Below, one piece after another: positions 7,793 to 16,731 of a DNA stretch of 46,234 nucleotides; the first letter of the stretch is position 1; the number at the start of each line of letters is the position of its first letter. Location: contig PNNF01000019.1 in assembly GCA_013824085.1 (NCBI GenBank), positions 1-46,234 of the forward strand. The letters are read 5' to 3'. Both the position numbers and the translations under genes were made by a program. The notes beneath the pieces were generated by a model. That model was not told the origin of the DNA, did no database searches, and saw nothing but the letters and a program-made list of their open reading frames with translations. Source of the stretch: Chlorobiaceae bacterium. GTDB lineage: Bacteria > Bacteroidota > Ignavibacteria > Ignavibacteriales > Ignavibacteriaceae.

Positions 7793-7960
7793 TTGGAATT
7801 AAGAAACTTCGGTTTATCGAATTTAAAAGTCACAGTTCTTGGTTTCGGCTGTGGAAAAATTGGTGATGAAAGTCATTCCGATAAATTTATTGAAAAATTC
7901 TTGAACGAAGTGCTTGATTCCGGAATAACTCTTTTAGATATAGCGAGTTTATTTTCTTAA
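7793..7960 (+). pseudogene. N-terminal fragment of an aldo/keto reductase
   Basis: A TTG start at 7793 with an AAGGA ribosome site at about 7779 opens 55 codons. They read ELRNFGLSNLKVTVLGFGCG, then a KFLNEVLDSGITLLDIAS segment, the standard first strand and helix of aldo/keto reductases. It stops at 7958-7960, just before the conserved Asp/Tyr active-site region would appear. The remaining roughly 250 residues are missing, and the 3' edge overlaps the end of the convergent AlkD-like gene. It appears to be a deletion scar: the start signals are intact but the enzyme cannot be functional. Confidence 0.75.
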
Positions 7961-8661
7961 ATTTTTCCGTGTAAATAATCTTTTCGTTTTTTCTCGGGAA
8001 ATTTTTCTATTGCATATCGAAGCATAGTGCGTGGCATTTCTTTGTAATGTATCTTTAGAAATTCTTCTTCTGTTTCCAAATCTCTCTTCCCAACTTCCCG
8101 CAACATCCAGCCAACAGCTTTTTGAATTAAGTCGTGTTCATCATGCAAAAGTATTTTTGAGATTTTTAATGTATCAGCAAAATCGTTTCGAGCTATAAAA
8201 AATGCGGTTGATATTATGCTTACTCTTTTCTCCCATAAATTTTTTGATTTGGCAAGATTGTATAAAACTTTGCGATCTCGAAAAAATAAAAATGCTCCAA
8301 CTATTTTATGAGCACTGGAATCAACCAAATCCCAATTGTTGACATGCTTTAAGTTTTTTAAATAAAAATTATAAATTGTTTCGCGCTGAATTTCATTGCC
8401 TCTCTCGAACTGATGAATCAAAATAAAAAGTGAGATCAATCTTTCTTCATGAATTTTTGATATCAATAATTCTTCTACTTCTTTCAGCGATAAATCAGAA
8501 AAAGTTTTTGCAATCCTTCTTTGAATCGGAACTTTTATTCCTAAAAAAATATCACCTTCCCCATATTCCCCTTTTCCAGTTTTGAAAAATCTTTGTAGAT
8601 TAATACTCTGTTGATAATTTGATTCTTTAATAATCTCTTTTTTTATCTCAGCAAGTGCCAT
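7957..8661 (-). CDS. DNA alkylation repair glycosylase, AlkD-like
   Basis: This 234-residue HEAT-like repeat protein belongs to the DNA alkylation repair family, which excises N3- and N7-alkylated purines without flipping the base. The residues known to matter in AlkD all have counterparts here: Trp110 and Asp114 in NNWDLVDSSAHKIVG, Arg146 in LWEKRVSIIST, and Trp185 in AVGWMLREVGKRD. The closing MPRTMLRYAIEKFP segment is also typical. The start is ATG at 8661, divergent from ferritin with 124 bases between them. The 3' end abuts the truncated aldo/keto reductase. An exact gene symbol is not assigned because AlkC/AlkD subfamilies overlap, although the Trp/Asp/Arg pattern favours AlkD. Confidence 0.9.
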   Translation of the reverse strand: MALAEIKKEIIKESNYQQSINLQRFFKTGKGEYGEGDIFLGIKVPIQRRIAKTFSDLSLKEVEELLISKIHEERLISLFILIHQFERGNEIQRETIYNFYLKNLKHVNNWDLVDSSAHKIVGAFLFFRDRKVLYNLAKSKNLWEKRVSIISTAFFIARNDFADTLKISKILLHDEHDLIQKAVGWMLREVGKRDLETEEEFLKIHYKEMPRTMLRYAIEKFPEKKRKDYLHGKI

Positions 8662-8736
8662 AAAAGCTCATTTTAAAATTGTATTCTATTTTTTACTTCG
8701 AAAAGATAAAACATAAATTTGTTCATACAGAGCATT

Positions 8737-8757
8737 TTTGTAATTTACTACTACAAA
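8737..8757. promoter_or_regulatory. Inverted repeat upstream of ferritin, possible operator
   Basis: TTTGTA (8737-8742) and TACAAA (8752-8757) form a 6+6 inverted repeat with a 9-base spacer, 28 bases before the ferritin ATG in the alkD-ftn divergent region. Position and symmetry suit a metal- or peroxide-responsive regulator, but it does not match a Fur or PerR consensus closely. In such A+T-rich DNA it may be chance. Confidence 0.25.
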
Positions 8758-8785
8758 TTAAACACAAATAATATGAGGTTTCAAT

Positions 8786-9295
8786 ATGTTAAATAAAAAA
8801 TTGGAAGTTGGTCTCAACAAACAGATTAACGAAGAGTTGTACTCAAGTTATATCTATCTTTCTATGTGTGCATATTTTGAATCAAAAAACTTAAGCGGCT
8901 TCGCAAAATGGATGCGTATGCAAAGTCAAGAAGAATATTTGCACGCTAATAAACTTTATGATTACGTTATACAAAAAGGTGGTAGAGTTGCTTTAACACA
9001 AATCGGAACTCCTAAAGCTGAATGGAAGTCTGTTCTTGAAGTCTTCGAAGATACTTTAGCGCATGAAAAATTTATTTCAAAATGTATTGATGAGCTTGTT
9101 AATCTTGCTCACGAAGAAAAAGATCATGCTACAACTAATTTCTTGCAATGGTACGTAAGCGAACAAGTAGAAGAAGAAGCTAATGCAACGAAAATTGTTG
9201 ATGACTTAAAAATGGTCGGTGAAAATAATTATGGAATTTTTATGCTTGATAGAGAACTCGGACAGAGAAAAGCCGAAGCTGCCGACGCTGAATAA
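8786..9295 (+). CDS. ftnA: Ferritin, iron-storage protein
   Basis: This is a 169-residue non-heme ferritin. Twenty-four subunits form a cytoplasmic shell that oxidises Fe(II) and stores the mineral. The di-iron ferroxidase ligands align at the same numbers as in E. coli FtnA: Glu17, Glu50, His53, Glu94 and Gln127, with Tyr24. SQEEYLHANKLYDY and the ASN-rich long helix are clear. A GAGG ribosome site at 8775-8778 supports the ATG at 8786. It has its own terminator and forms a single-gene unit divergent from the AlkD-like gene. Genes for heme synthesis (hemH, hemB) lie in the same window but not in the same operon. Confidence 0.96.
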   Translation: MLNKKLEVGLNKQINEELYSSYIYLSMCAYFESKNLSGFAKWMRMQSQEEYLHANKLYDYVIQKGGRVALTQIGTPKAEWKSVLEVFEDTLAHEKFISKCIDELVNLAHEEKDHATTNFLQWYVSEQVEEEANATKIVDDLKMVGENNYGIFMLDRELGQRKAEAADAE

Positions 9296-9316
9296 AAAAA
9301 TATTTGCTGATAGAAT

Positions 9317-9354
9317 AAATCCTCTTTCTTAAACAAGGAAGAGGATTTTTTTTT
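9317..9354 (+). terminator. Intrinsic terminator of ferritin
   Basis: AAATCCTCTT at 9317-9326 pairs with AAGAGGATTT at 9339-9348 and is followed by a T run, 21 bases after the ftnA stop. This is a strong, classical terminator. The following 130 bases up to 9484 hold nothing I recognise. Confidence 0.9.
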
Positions 9355-9484
9355 GTTTACCAATCCCACTGCAAGCCGACTTTAAACTTCAATAAATTCA
9401 AGCTTGATTAAGACAAATATTTGAGAGCGATTAAAGATGAGTTTAAATTTTATAAAATAATCCTTCCAAACTTACACGCTGCAG

Positions 9485-9727
9485 TTAACTCTTTTCCTCT
9501 TTTTTATTTGTCCCCGTAACCATATCTGCAGTCTCTTTTATTTTTGCTTTTACTTTATCAAGTATTTTTTTTGCCCAGATAAATTCAGTAGCGAGAATGG
9601 TTAAGCCAATCGGTATAACGATAAATGCAGGTCCAGGCAGCACCATCAATGCTATACCAATAGCGAGTATCGTCCCGCCAACAACAAGTACGATAAGTTT
9701 CTTAATTTGTTTTATTGTATTCATCAT
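9485..9727 (-). CDS. Small PGPGW-type membrane protein
   Basis: This is an 80-residue protein starting at the paired ATG codons 9727/9724. The longer in-frame extension upstream lies inside the preceding esterase and is not expected to be translated. Two hydrophobic segments (about residues 8-30 and 31-50) are joined by VLPGPAFIVIPIGLTILATEF, in parts the LPGPG-like turn that marks the putative transmembrane PGPGW family. A charged Lys-rich tail follows. Function is unknown in the family. It begins 20 bases after the esterase stop and probably shares its transcript. Confidence 0.75.
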   Translation of the reverse strand: MMNTIKQIKKLIVLVVGGTILAIGIALMVLPGPAFIVIPIGLTILATEFIWAKKILDKVKAKIKETADMVTGTNKKEEKS

Positions 9728-9746
9728 ATAGTTATAAACATTAAAA

Positions 9747-10475
9747 TTAAAAATCAGTTCCCAAAAAATAAGGTAACATTTTATGCCACGTCGGCCAATC
9801 GTGAGGCATATCTTCGCCCCACAAATCAAGCTTGTGCGGAATTCCCTTTGAACTTAATACTTTTGATAATCTTTTTGAAGCAGTAGGATCTTCATAATCG
9901 CCTCTACCTGCAGCTATAACAATTTTTCCTTTACGAATTTCATTCAACATCTTTTCATCATTCCAATTCGATAAATAATCTTCAGGCGAATTACGAAAAA
10001 CATTTTCATCGTAATATCCCCTTGCATAATATTTTAAATTATAACTTCCGCTCATTGCAATTACACCACGAAACAAATCAGGTCGCTGAAAAAAAATATT
10101 TGCTGCCAAAAAAGCACCGAGCGATGCACCCGTTGTAATTATTGGCACGTGTCCGTTGCAATGATTAAATATGAACGGAACTACTTCTTCAATCACGTAT
10201 TTATTGTATTGTTGATGACGAATAGCTTTCTGCTCAATCGAAAGATTTTTCCTCAGCCAGCTTTCACCATTGATACTATTGATCGAAAAGACTTTACACT
10301 TTCCTGAATTTATGAAATGACTAATTGAATCGATCAATTGACATCTTTCATATTCAAGATAATCTTCGCCAGCAGTTGGGAACATTAGAAGAGAAAATCC
10401 ATAATGCCCATAAACTACAACGTCCATCTCCTTATCGAGATTTGAACTCCACCACTTATGAAACTCTTTATGCAC
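9747..10475 (-). CDS. Alpha/beta-hydrolase, putative esterase (D-like)
   Basis: This 242-residue cytoplasmic protein (no signal peptide) starts at a GTG. It matches the putative esterase family (PF00756-like). The nucleophile elbow is TGASLGAF with Ser118. A likely acid, Asp193, sits in AAGRGDYEDP, and the likely histidine is His225 in MPHDWPTWHKMLPYF. The HDWPxW ending is characteristic of a subgroup of small esterases found next to many unrelated genes. The substrate cannot be read from sequence. It appears to be in an operon with the PGPGW protein downstream, 20 bases away. Confidence 0.8.
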   Translation of the reverse strand: MHKEFHKWWSSNLDKEMDVVVYGHYGFSLLMFPTAGEDYLEYERCQLIDSISHFINSGKCKVFSINSINGESWLRKNLSIEQKAIRHQQYNKYVIEEVVPFIFNHCNGHVPIITTGASLGAFLAANIFFQRPDLFRGVIAMSGSYNLKYYARGYYDENVFRNSPEDYLSNWNDEKMLNEIRKGKIVIAAGRGDYEDPTASKRLSKVLSSKGIPHKLDLWGEDMPHDWPTWHKMLPYFLGTDF

Positions 10476-10543
10476 TAATACTTTTACTCAGAAATTTTCG
10501 TTAATAAAAACTTGAATCAAATATACTCCAAATTAAAAATATT

Positions 10544-13500
10544 TTACAATTTACGAGCAACAACAATTACAGTTTTTTCTTTATCCTCAACACCATTTGA
10601 AGAATTTAAAGCTTCGAGCAACACAACATAAATTCCAATTCGTAGCGGGTTTCCCGAATCATCAAGCCCATCAAATGTAATCGCTCCCGATGATCCGCTT
10701 CCTTGATTGTTTGCAAGTGTTCTAACCAAGCGACCATTGCTATCAAAAATTCGTACTCTAATTTGTGATGTTGAAGCAGATAGATTGTAATTTATTATTG
10801 CGAAATCTTCAAAGCCATCATTATCAGGTGAAAATGGATTTGGTGAAATCGAAATGTTTGAAGTCATTGTTTCAAGCTGAGTAAAAATACTATTCTTCAA
10901 TGCTGGAGTTGATCCTAAAGCCGCAACACTGCTGTTCCAATTCTTAGAATCATTTCCACTTAAGCTTGGATTTATTCTTTCCAACGAAGTATTTTTTGTT
11001 ATTAATAAATTTCTGTTAGTCCAATTATCCGAATAGACAACAGAGTCAATCACATTTCCTTTTACATCTTTAAGTAAAATCAGCTCGCCACTATTGGTTA
11101 AACCGAGAGATGATTGATTTACAATATTTTTATATTTATCATTTGATAGATGCGAAAACATTGAAAGTATTATCGAATCTGCTGCAAGTATAAAATAAGA
11201 GTTGGGCGTCAAAATTAAACTTGTATCGGAAACGACAAAAAAGTTTTTGTTCTCATCTTCTACTCGCCAGCCACCCAGATTAATATCTGAATTGGTTGGA
11301 TTATAGAACTCTATAAACTCACTATTATCAATATCGGGCTCAAACATTATCTCATTAATTACTAAACTATTTTTTTCGTATGCTGGAATTAATGTGAATG
11401 AATTTTCCGCTCCAACAGTATTTCCATTTGGACTAAGAGAAGTTGACCAATTAATAGAATCAGAAATTGCTAAGTTAGATAAATTAATTCTCTCGAGCGA
11501 TTTTCCATTTCTTCCGCCTTGTTTGGAATTGTATTTCATCTTTCCAATTCGTGAATCTCTCTGATCAAAAATATTTACTTCATCTTCAGTGTTGCTTAGC
11601 GAACTAAAATTTCTAATTATGATTTTAGATTGTGTTGAATAAAAATTATAAAATGTTGAATCTCTTGCAATAACCAAATATTCGTTAGGACCTAAAACTA
11701 AATCAACGAATGATAATGAAATTTTATTTGTCTGAACATTATCACTAAGCGACCAATTCTTTAAATTTAAATCTTCTTTGGTTGGATTATAAAGTTCTAT
11801 CCATTCAGGCCCAACAATTGGAGCATACATAACTTCGGTTATCAAACTAAAAATTTGCGGATAACCAGATTCGATAAAAGATTCAAAATAATTATTTAGA
11901 GTGTCATTGTCCGAAGGGTAATGAATATTGACTGAAATCAATGTTCGCTTTACAATGTTAGTCAGTAAATCTGATGTAACAACAATTGAGTCCGCTGGAT
12001 TAATCTGATTAGAAATTGTTCTCGAAGAAAAAATTCTATCAGGAATATTATTTGAATCAGTATCAACAGAAAATGTAATTGTAAATTGTGTTGATGGATT
12101 CAGTCCTTGATTTCTCACAACAGCATTGATTGCTACAGATTCACCACTTCTAAAAAATTCATTTTCAGCTTTTAATGAAGCGACAGTTAAATCTTGTTCT
12201 TTTGGAGTAACACTATTTAATCTGCCGGGAGTACTAAATTCAATGTCGAGCGATGACGCCCAATTACTCGGGTTGTTACTTGGAGCTGAAATTTCTTTTC
12301 TTTCTAACGAAGCATTACTTCTATTGCCCCAATTGCTTACGTATCTAACTGAATCCATTACTGAGCCGCGTCTGTCTCGCAGAATCACGCCATCAGCATC
12401 ATTGTTGAGCACTGGCAAGGGCACTACAACTATTCTCGATGGAATATGTCGATAATAATTTACAATTGATTGATCTCTTGCTAACACAAGATAAGAGTTA
12501 GCAGGAATAAAAATATTGGATGTAATTCTTGCTGTCACAGGAGTTGTAACAATATCAGTAATCGTATAATCACGCAGACTAACAGAATCGTTTGTTGTAT
12601 TATAAATTTCAATCCACTCAGGTTCGCCACCAGTTGGCACAAACATAATTTCATTGATTACAATTTTGTTTCTTTCAAGTCCCGAAAAAATAGATTTTAT
12701 TCCAACATTATTTATTGTGTCCTGATCTAAATTATAAATTGCTTTTACTACAAATGAACGTTCATTAATTAAATTTAGAATTTTAAAATTGAAACTGTGG
12801 CGAGTCGAGTCATTCACATTCAATAATATTTGAGATGATGTTTCAATTAAATTATCAGGAATAGAATCGAGATTTGTATCTTCAAAAAGCTGCAAAATAA
12901 ATTGTGAATTATTTAAACCAATATTTTTTACTGAAGCAAAAATATTTACATCATTTCCAAAAGTTGGAGCAGTGGGATTAAAAATAATATCATTAACAAT
13001 TATGTCATAATCTTTTTGCGTTACAGAATTTATGGAACCAGGTGTTGCTCTTAAACGACTTGTTGACGAACTCCAATTTGCAGAATCGAGTGAACTCAAG
13101 TTTGGATTTTTTCTCTCTAAAGATTTATTCGATCCGCCTCCCCAACGTGATAAATAATGGACAGAATCGATTACGCGATTAAGAGAATCGAGCAACATAA
13201 TATGATCGAAATCGTTATTTAATATTGGAAAACTTCTAAATACAATTTTTGAATTTATTGAATAAAAATTTCTTATTGAACTATCCCTCGCAATAACAAT
13301 AAATTCTTTTGGACTTAAAATAATCGGAGTGCTAATTACAATCGACGTATCACCTCTGTCGCCAATTTTATAATTCATCAGATTAATTTGTTTATTGCTT
13401 CGATTAAAAATCTCAATCCATTCGGGTTCGGGTGAAGTTGGTGCATACATTATTTCGTTAATCACCAAATCATTTCTGATTTCATTAATGTTTACAGCAT

Positions 13501-15208
13501 TAAAATTAGTAAATGCAAAGTTGTTTGATGTATCTTCATCAATAGTAGTAGCTATCTGAGCAATAAAATAATTACGACCAATATCAAATCCTGAGAAAGA
13601 GAAATTGTGTCTGGCACTATCATTTGCATTCAACGCAGAAAAATTATTTGAATTTACAAGCTCACTTTCTTGTGCAATTGAATCAATATTTTGATCATAA
13701 AAAATATTTAAACGATAGCTTTGAGAAGTAAGTAGTCCGCGATTTCTTACTGTTGTCGCAAAAACTATTTGACCACCTTGAATTGCAAAATTTGTAAGCG
13801 TAGAAAAATTTGAAATTGCTAAATCATTATTTTTTGGAGTGACAGAATTAATGCGTCCGGGCGTTGCTTTTATAACACCTTCAGAAGTTTTCCAATTTGT
13901 TCGATCGTTACTTCCCAGCTCAGTATTAATTCTTTCTAAAGATCTTCCTCCAGAACTTCCGCCCCACGTTGAAACATACGAAACGCTATCAATAATTAAT
14001 CCCGTTGAATCGCTTAGATAAATAACATCTGCGTTATTGTTCAATATCGGAAGATTTATTACTCGCACTAAAGATGGAACTGAGTAGTGATTAAAGATAG
14101 ATGAATCACGGCTGAGGACAATGAATGATTTTGCAGGAAGAGTTAAACTTAATGTTGATACTATTGCATTAGCTGCGGGATCTGAAATTCTCCAATTACG
14201 CAAATTGATTGCTGAATTAGAACGATTAAAAATTTCTATCCATTCGGGTTCAGGTGAAGTTGGTGCATACATAATTTCATTGATAACAACATCATTAAAA
14301 TTATTTCCCGGAGGAAAAACTGTAAATCGAGAAATTAAATTATTGTTGAGAATATTTTCATCACCAACCAAAGTAACTCGAACTAATATTTGATAATTCC
14401 CGAGTGGAGCATTATTAATACTAGTCGAAACTGCTATTGAATCAAGAGAACGCAATGACGAAATATTTTGTGAAAGCAATTGCTCTTGAACTGTTCCAAC
14501 AGAATCAAAATTAGTGTCATTAAAAATTGTAACATTAAAATTATCTGCGTTGTTTGCGCCAAGATTTCTTACAATTGCTGAGATCGAAACATTATTTCCT
14601 TGAATTGGAACTGCTGGCAAAATATTTATTCGAGAAACTGCGACGTCAAATAGTAATGGAGTAACACTATTTTTAGCGCCGGGTGTGCCGTTAAGAACCA
14701 ACGAGTTAAGCCAATTTGAAGCTAAATTATTTTTTGATAGAATTATTTTTTCGTCAGAAATTCCTGTTGCGTTGTTCGCAGAATAAGTATAAGTCTCTAA
14801 CGTATCAGTTGTTCCTCGAATTATCCAAAGTTGACGAGCTTCAGTATTTGCAAGCCCCGAAGCACCAAATGCGTTATCAGAAATTCTGAGTCGTAACGCA
14901 GAAGGAGGAATAAGAGCATTATAAATTCCAGATAACGAATCATAATCTCCTTCCAAAATAACAGCATAAGAACGTGCTGGAAGAATGGTACCAAATCCTG
15001 CCGAGACAATTACATCAGGTGTTGCGGTAGAATATTTAATCCTATGATTACTAAGATCAACGGGCTGCGAACTGAGATTATAGATCTCAATAAATTCATT
15101 GTTGGTGCCACTTGAGTTGAACATCACTTCAGAAAAAGTGAGTGAATCAGTTTGTGAATATCCCACAACACTGAATAAAAATAACGAAATTAAAATTATC
15201 TGTTTCAA
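10544..15208 (-). CDS. Giant secreted lamin-tail repeat protein with FlgD-like C-terminus
   Basis: This 1554-residue exported protein starts at a TTG that directly begins the signal peptide MKQIILISLFLFSVVGYSQ. It is built of repeats. Six lamin-tail domains begin near residues 21, 311, 584, 851, 1124 and 1284, each marked by xINEIMYxP...EWIEIFN. After each of the first four comes a CARDB-like adhesion domain with the pattern VRNxGxN (about 190, 460, 735 and 1000). The fifth and sixth lamin-tail domains follow one another directly. The last 100 residues (about 1450-1554, PNPFSPDNDGFEDF then RIFDSNGRLVRTL) form a FlgD-like Ig or type IX sorting-type domain. The repeats at 311 and 584 share at least 20 identical residues, so they duplicated recently. 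The family suggests a cell-surface or secreted anchoring role; no catalytic motif is visible. Confidence 0.85.
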   Translation of the reverse strand: MKQIILISLFLFSVVGYSQTDSLTFSEVMFNSSGTNNEFIEIYNLSSQPVDLSNHRIKYSTATPDVIVSAGFGTILPARSYAVILEGDYDSLSGIYNALIPPSALRLRISDNAFGASGLANTEARQLWIIRGTTDTLETYTYSANNATGISDEKIILSKNNLASNWLNSLVLNGTPGAKNSVTPLLFDVAVSRINILPAVPIQGNNVSISAIVRNLGANNADNFNVTIFNDTNFDSVGTVQEQLLSQNISSLRSLDSIAVSTSINNAPLGNYQILVRVTLVGDENILNNNLISRFTVFPPGNNFNDVVINEIMYAPTSPEPEWIEIFNRSNSAINLRNWRISDPAANAIVSTLSLTLPAKSFIVLSRDSSIFNHYSVPSLVRVINLPILNNNADVIYLSDSTGLIIDSVSYVSTWGGSSGGRSLERINTELGSNDRTNWKTSEGVIKATPGRINSVTPKNNDLAISNFSTLTNFAIQGGQIVFATTVRNRGLLTSQSYRLNIFYDQNIDSIAQESELVNSNNFSALNANDSARHNFSFSGFDIGRNYFIAQIATTIDEDTSNNFAFTNFNAVNINEIRNDLVINEIMYAPTSPEPEWIEIFNRSNKQINLMNYKIGDRGDTSIVISTPIILSPKEFIVIARDSSIRNFYSINSKIVFRSFPILNNDFDHIMLLDSLNRVIDSVHYLSRWGGGSNKSLERKNPNLSSLDSANWSSSTSRLRATPGSINSVTQKDYDIIVNDIIFNPTAPTFGNDVNIFASVKNIGLNNSQFILQLFEDTNLDSIPDNLIETSSQILLNVNDSTRHSFNFKILNLINERSFVVKAIYNLDQDTINNVGIKSIFSGLERNKIVINEIMFVPTGGEPEWIEIYNTTNDSVSLRDYTITDIVTTPVTARITSNIFIPANSYLVLARDQSIVNYYRHIPSRIVVVPLPVLNNDADGVILRDRRGSVMDSVRYVSNWGNRSNASLERKEISAPSNNPSNWASSLDIEFSTPGRLNSVTPKEQDLTVASLKAENEFFRSGESVAINAVVRNQGLNPSTQFTITFSVDTDSNNIPDRIFSSRTISNQINPADSIVVTSDLLTNIVKRTLISVNIHYPSDNDTLNNYFESFIESGYPQIFSLITEVMYAPIVGPEWIELYNPTKEDLNLKNWSLSDNVQTNKISLSFVDLVLGPNEYLVIARDSTFYNFYSTQSKIIIRNFSSLSNTEDEVNIFDQRDSRIGKMKYNSKQGGRNGKSLERINLSNLAISDSINWSTSLSPNGNTVGAENSFTLIPAYEKNSLVINEIMFEPDIDNSEFIEFYNPTNSDINLGGWRVEDENKNFFVVSDTSLILTPNSYFILAADSIILSMFSHLSNDKYKNIVNQSSLGLTNSGELILLKDVKGNVIDSVVYSDNWTNRNLLITKNTSLERINPSLSGNDSKNWNSSVAALGSTPALKNSIFTQLETMTSNISISPNPFSPDNDGFEDFAIINYNLSASTSQIRVRIFDSNGRLVRTLANNQGSGSSGAITFDGLDDSGNPLRIGIYVVLLEALNSSNGVEDKEKTVIVVARKL

Positions 15209-15283
15209 ATTGTTTCTTCTACGTTTTTAATATTTAAAAAATTAATAAACAAAAGTAATTAAAGTTTTTGTGAGTTCTTTGCA

Positions 15284-16072
15284 TCATCTCTGCTTTACAT
15301 TATTTGTTCTTTGCTTCAAATGCATTTTGGCAATTACATCAAAAATAAAATCTGGGAATATCTTTATGAGTCGCGATAAAATTACAATCGGCAATGGGAA
15401 CTGAATTATTTTTTTTCGTTTCATTATTCCGTTAAAAATAATTTCTGCAGAGACTTCTGGCTCAACTAAAAAAGGCATTTTAAAATTATTTTTACTTGTC
15501 ATCGGCGTTCTTACAAAACCGGGTCGAACAATTAGAACATCAATTCCGTATTGATAAAGCTCATTCCTAACGCTTTCGAGATATGTTGTCAGTGCAGATT
15601 TAGTCGCAGAATAGATTCCGCTTTTCGGAAATCCTCTTGCATCGGCAAGACTTGAAACACCAACTATTACGCCAAATTTTTGATTAATCATTTTTTCTGT
15701 TAATTGTGAAAGACAATAAACAACGCCGAGCAAATTAGTGTTAATCATCTCTTCTGCTTTTTGTAAATCAAATTTTTCAATGTGAAGTGCATAACTAACG
15801 GCTGAATTTAAGATTGCAAAATCAATGTTACTTACTTCACTATAAATTTTATTAAAACAATCTTCAACATTTTTTTTATCTGATACATCACACTTAAACA
15901 AGAATAACTTGCTTCCATTTTTTTCAATCTCACCTCTATATTCTTCTATCAATTCTGTTCTGCGTGAAATTAAAATCAAATTACATTTTTCTTTTGAAAA
16001 TCTTAATGCAAGTTCTTTTCCAATTCCGGTTGATGCCCCTGTTATCAAAACATTTTTATTTTGTATGTTCAA
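15284..16072 (-). CDS. Short-chain dehydrogenase/reductase
   Basis: This is a 262-residue classical SDR. The N-terminal Rossmann motif TGASTGIG occupies 11-18, with an Arg pair after the second strand (SRRTELIEEY) suggesting NADP(H). The catalytic set is complete: Asn113, Ser140 or Ser141, Tyr154 and Lys158 (YSATK). The usual NNAG is NSAV here. The C-terminal 50 residues are hydrophobic and basic (FPLPIVILSRLIKIFPDFIF), as in membrane-associated lipid-modifying SDRs. The start is a TTG with AAGGA upstream; the in-frame stop at 16076-16078 excludes anything longer. The substrate is unknown. It is divergent from the DUF3109-rpoN operon, with 92 bases between. Confidence 0.88.
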   Translation of the reverse strand: MNIQNKNVLITGASTGIGKELALRFSKEKCNLILISRRTELIEEYRGEIEKNGSKLFLFKCDVSDKKNVEDCFNKIYSEVSNIDFAILNSAVSYALHIEKFDLQKAEEMINTNLLGVVYCLSQLTEKMINQKFGVIVGVSSLADARGFPKSGIYSATKSALTTYLESVRNELYQYGIDVLIVRPGFVRTPMTSKNNFKMPFLVEPEVSAEIIFNGIMKRKKIIQFPLPIVILSRLIKIFPDFIFDVIAKMHLKQRTNNVKQR

Positions 16073-16164
16073 TTTTCATATTCCTTATAAAAAAAAATTT
16101 ACAATAGAGAAAATATTTTCATTTCTAAGTTTAATTGTTATTTTTGTAGCAAAAATTATACCAG

Positions 16165-16731
16165 ATGAATAATACAAATTTTGTTTCAGTTGATGACGTT
16201 TTAATCAACATGGAAGTTATAACGACGCCATTTGCTTGCGATGTACAAAAATGTAAAGGTGCTTGTTGTACTTTTGAAAGTAGTTATGGAGCACCATTAA
16301 AAAAAGAAGAAATAAAAATCATCGCTACAATTTATGATAATGTAAAAGAATTTATGATGCCAATTTATATCAAAGAAGTTGAGCAGTATGGCTTTTATGA
16401 ATTTAAAGAGGATGAATATTTTACAAGAAGTTTTAATGATAAAGATTGTGTTTTTGTTTATTATGAAAAATCGATTGCAAAGTGTGCAATTGAAAAAGCT
16501 TTTGTAGAAGGAAAAATAAATTTCAAGAAACCAATTTCTTGTCACTTGTTTCCAATTCGGGTAAATAGTTTTGGTGGCGACGTTTTGAAATTTGAAAAAT
16601 TTAAAGAGTGTGAACCAGCGCTTGAGAATGGTGCTAAATCAAATATCAGTGTTGCCAAATTTTGTAACGAAGCTTTAATTCGATATCGAAATAAAAAATG
16701 GTATAGTGCATTAATTAATTTAGGTTTATGA
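16165..16731 (+). CDS. DUF3109 cysteine-rich protein
   Basis: This 188-residue protein is of the DUF3109 family, related to the YkgJ-type zinc/iron-chelating proteins. The signature is an early CDVQKCKGACC (Cys25, 30, 34, 35), then further cysteines in KDCVFVYY, AKCAIEKAF and SCHLFPIR, and one in FKECEPAL. Together these are enough to bind a metal centre. Function is unknown in the family. The stop overlaps the rpoN start by four bases (ATGA), so its production is tied to sigma-54. The start ATG at 16165 lacks a strong ribosome site. Confidence 0.85.
   Translation: MNNTNFVSVDDVLINMEVITTPFACDVQKCKGACCTFESSYGAPLKKEEIKIIATIYDNVKEFMMPIYIKEVEQYGFYEFKEDEYFTRSFNDKDCVFVYYEKSIAKCAIEKAFVEGKINFKKPISCHLFPIRVNSFGGDVLKFEKFKECEPALENGAKSNISVAKFCNEALIRYRNKKWYSALINLGL

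Noticed and set aside
12126-14393. Plus-strand frames of 60-109 codons opposite the lamin-tail gene
   Set aside because: They are antisense shadows of a repetitive gene, with no ribosome sites and no recognisable domains.
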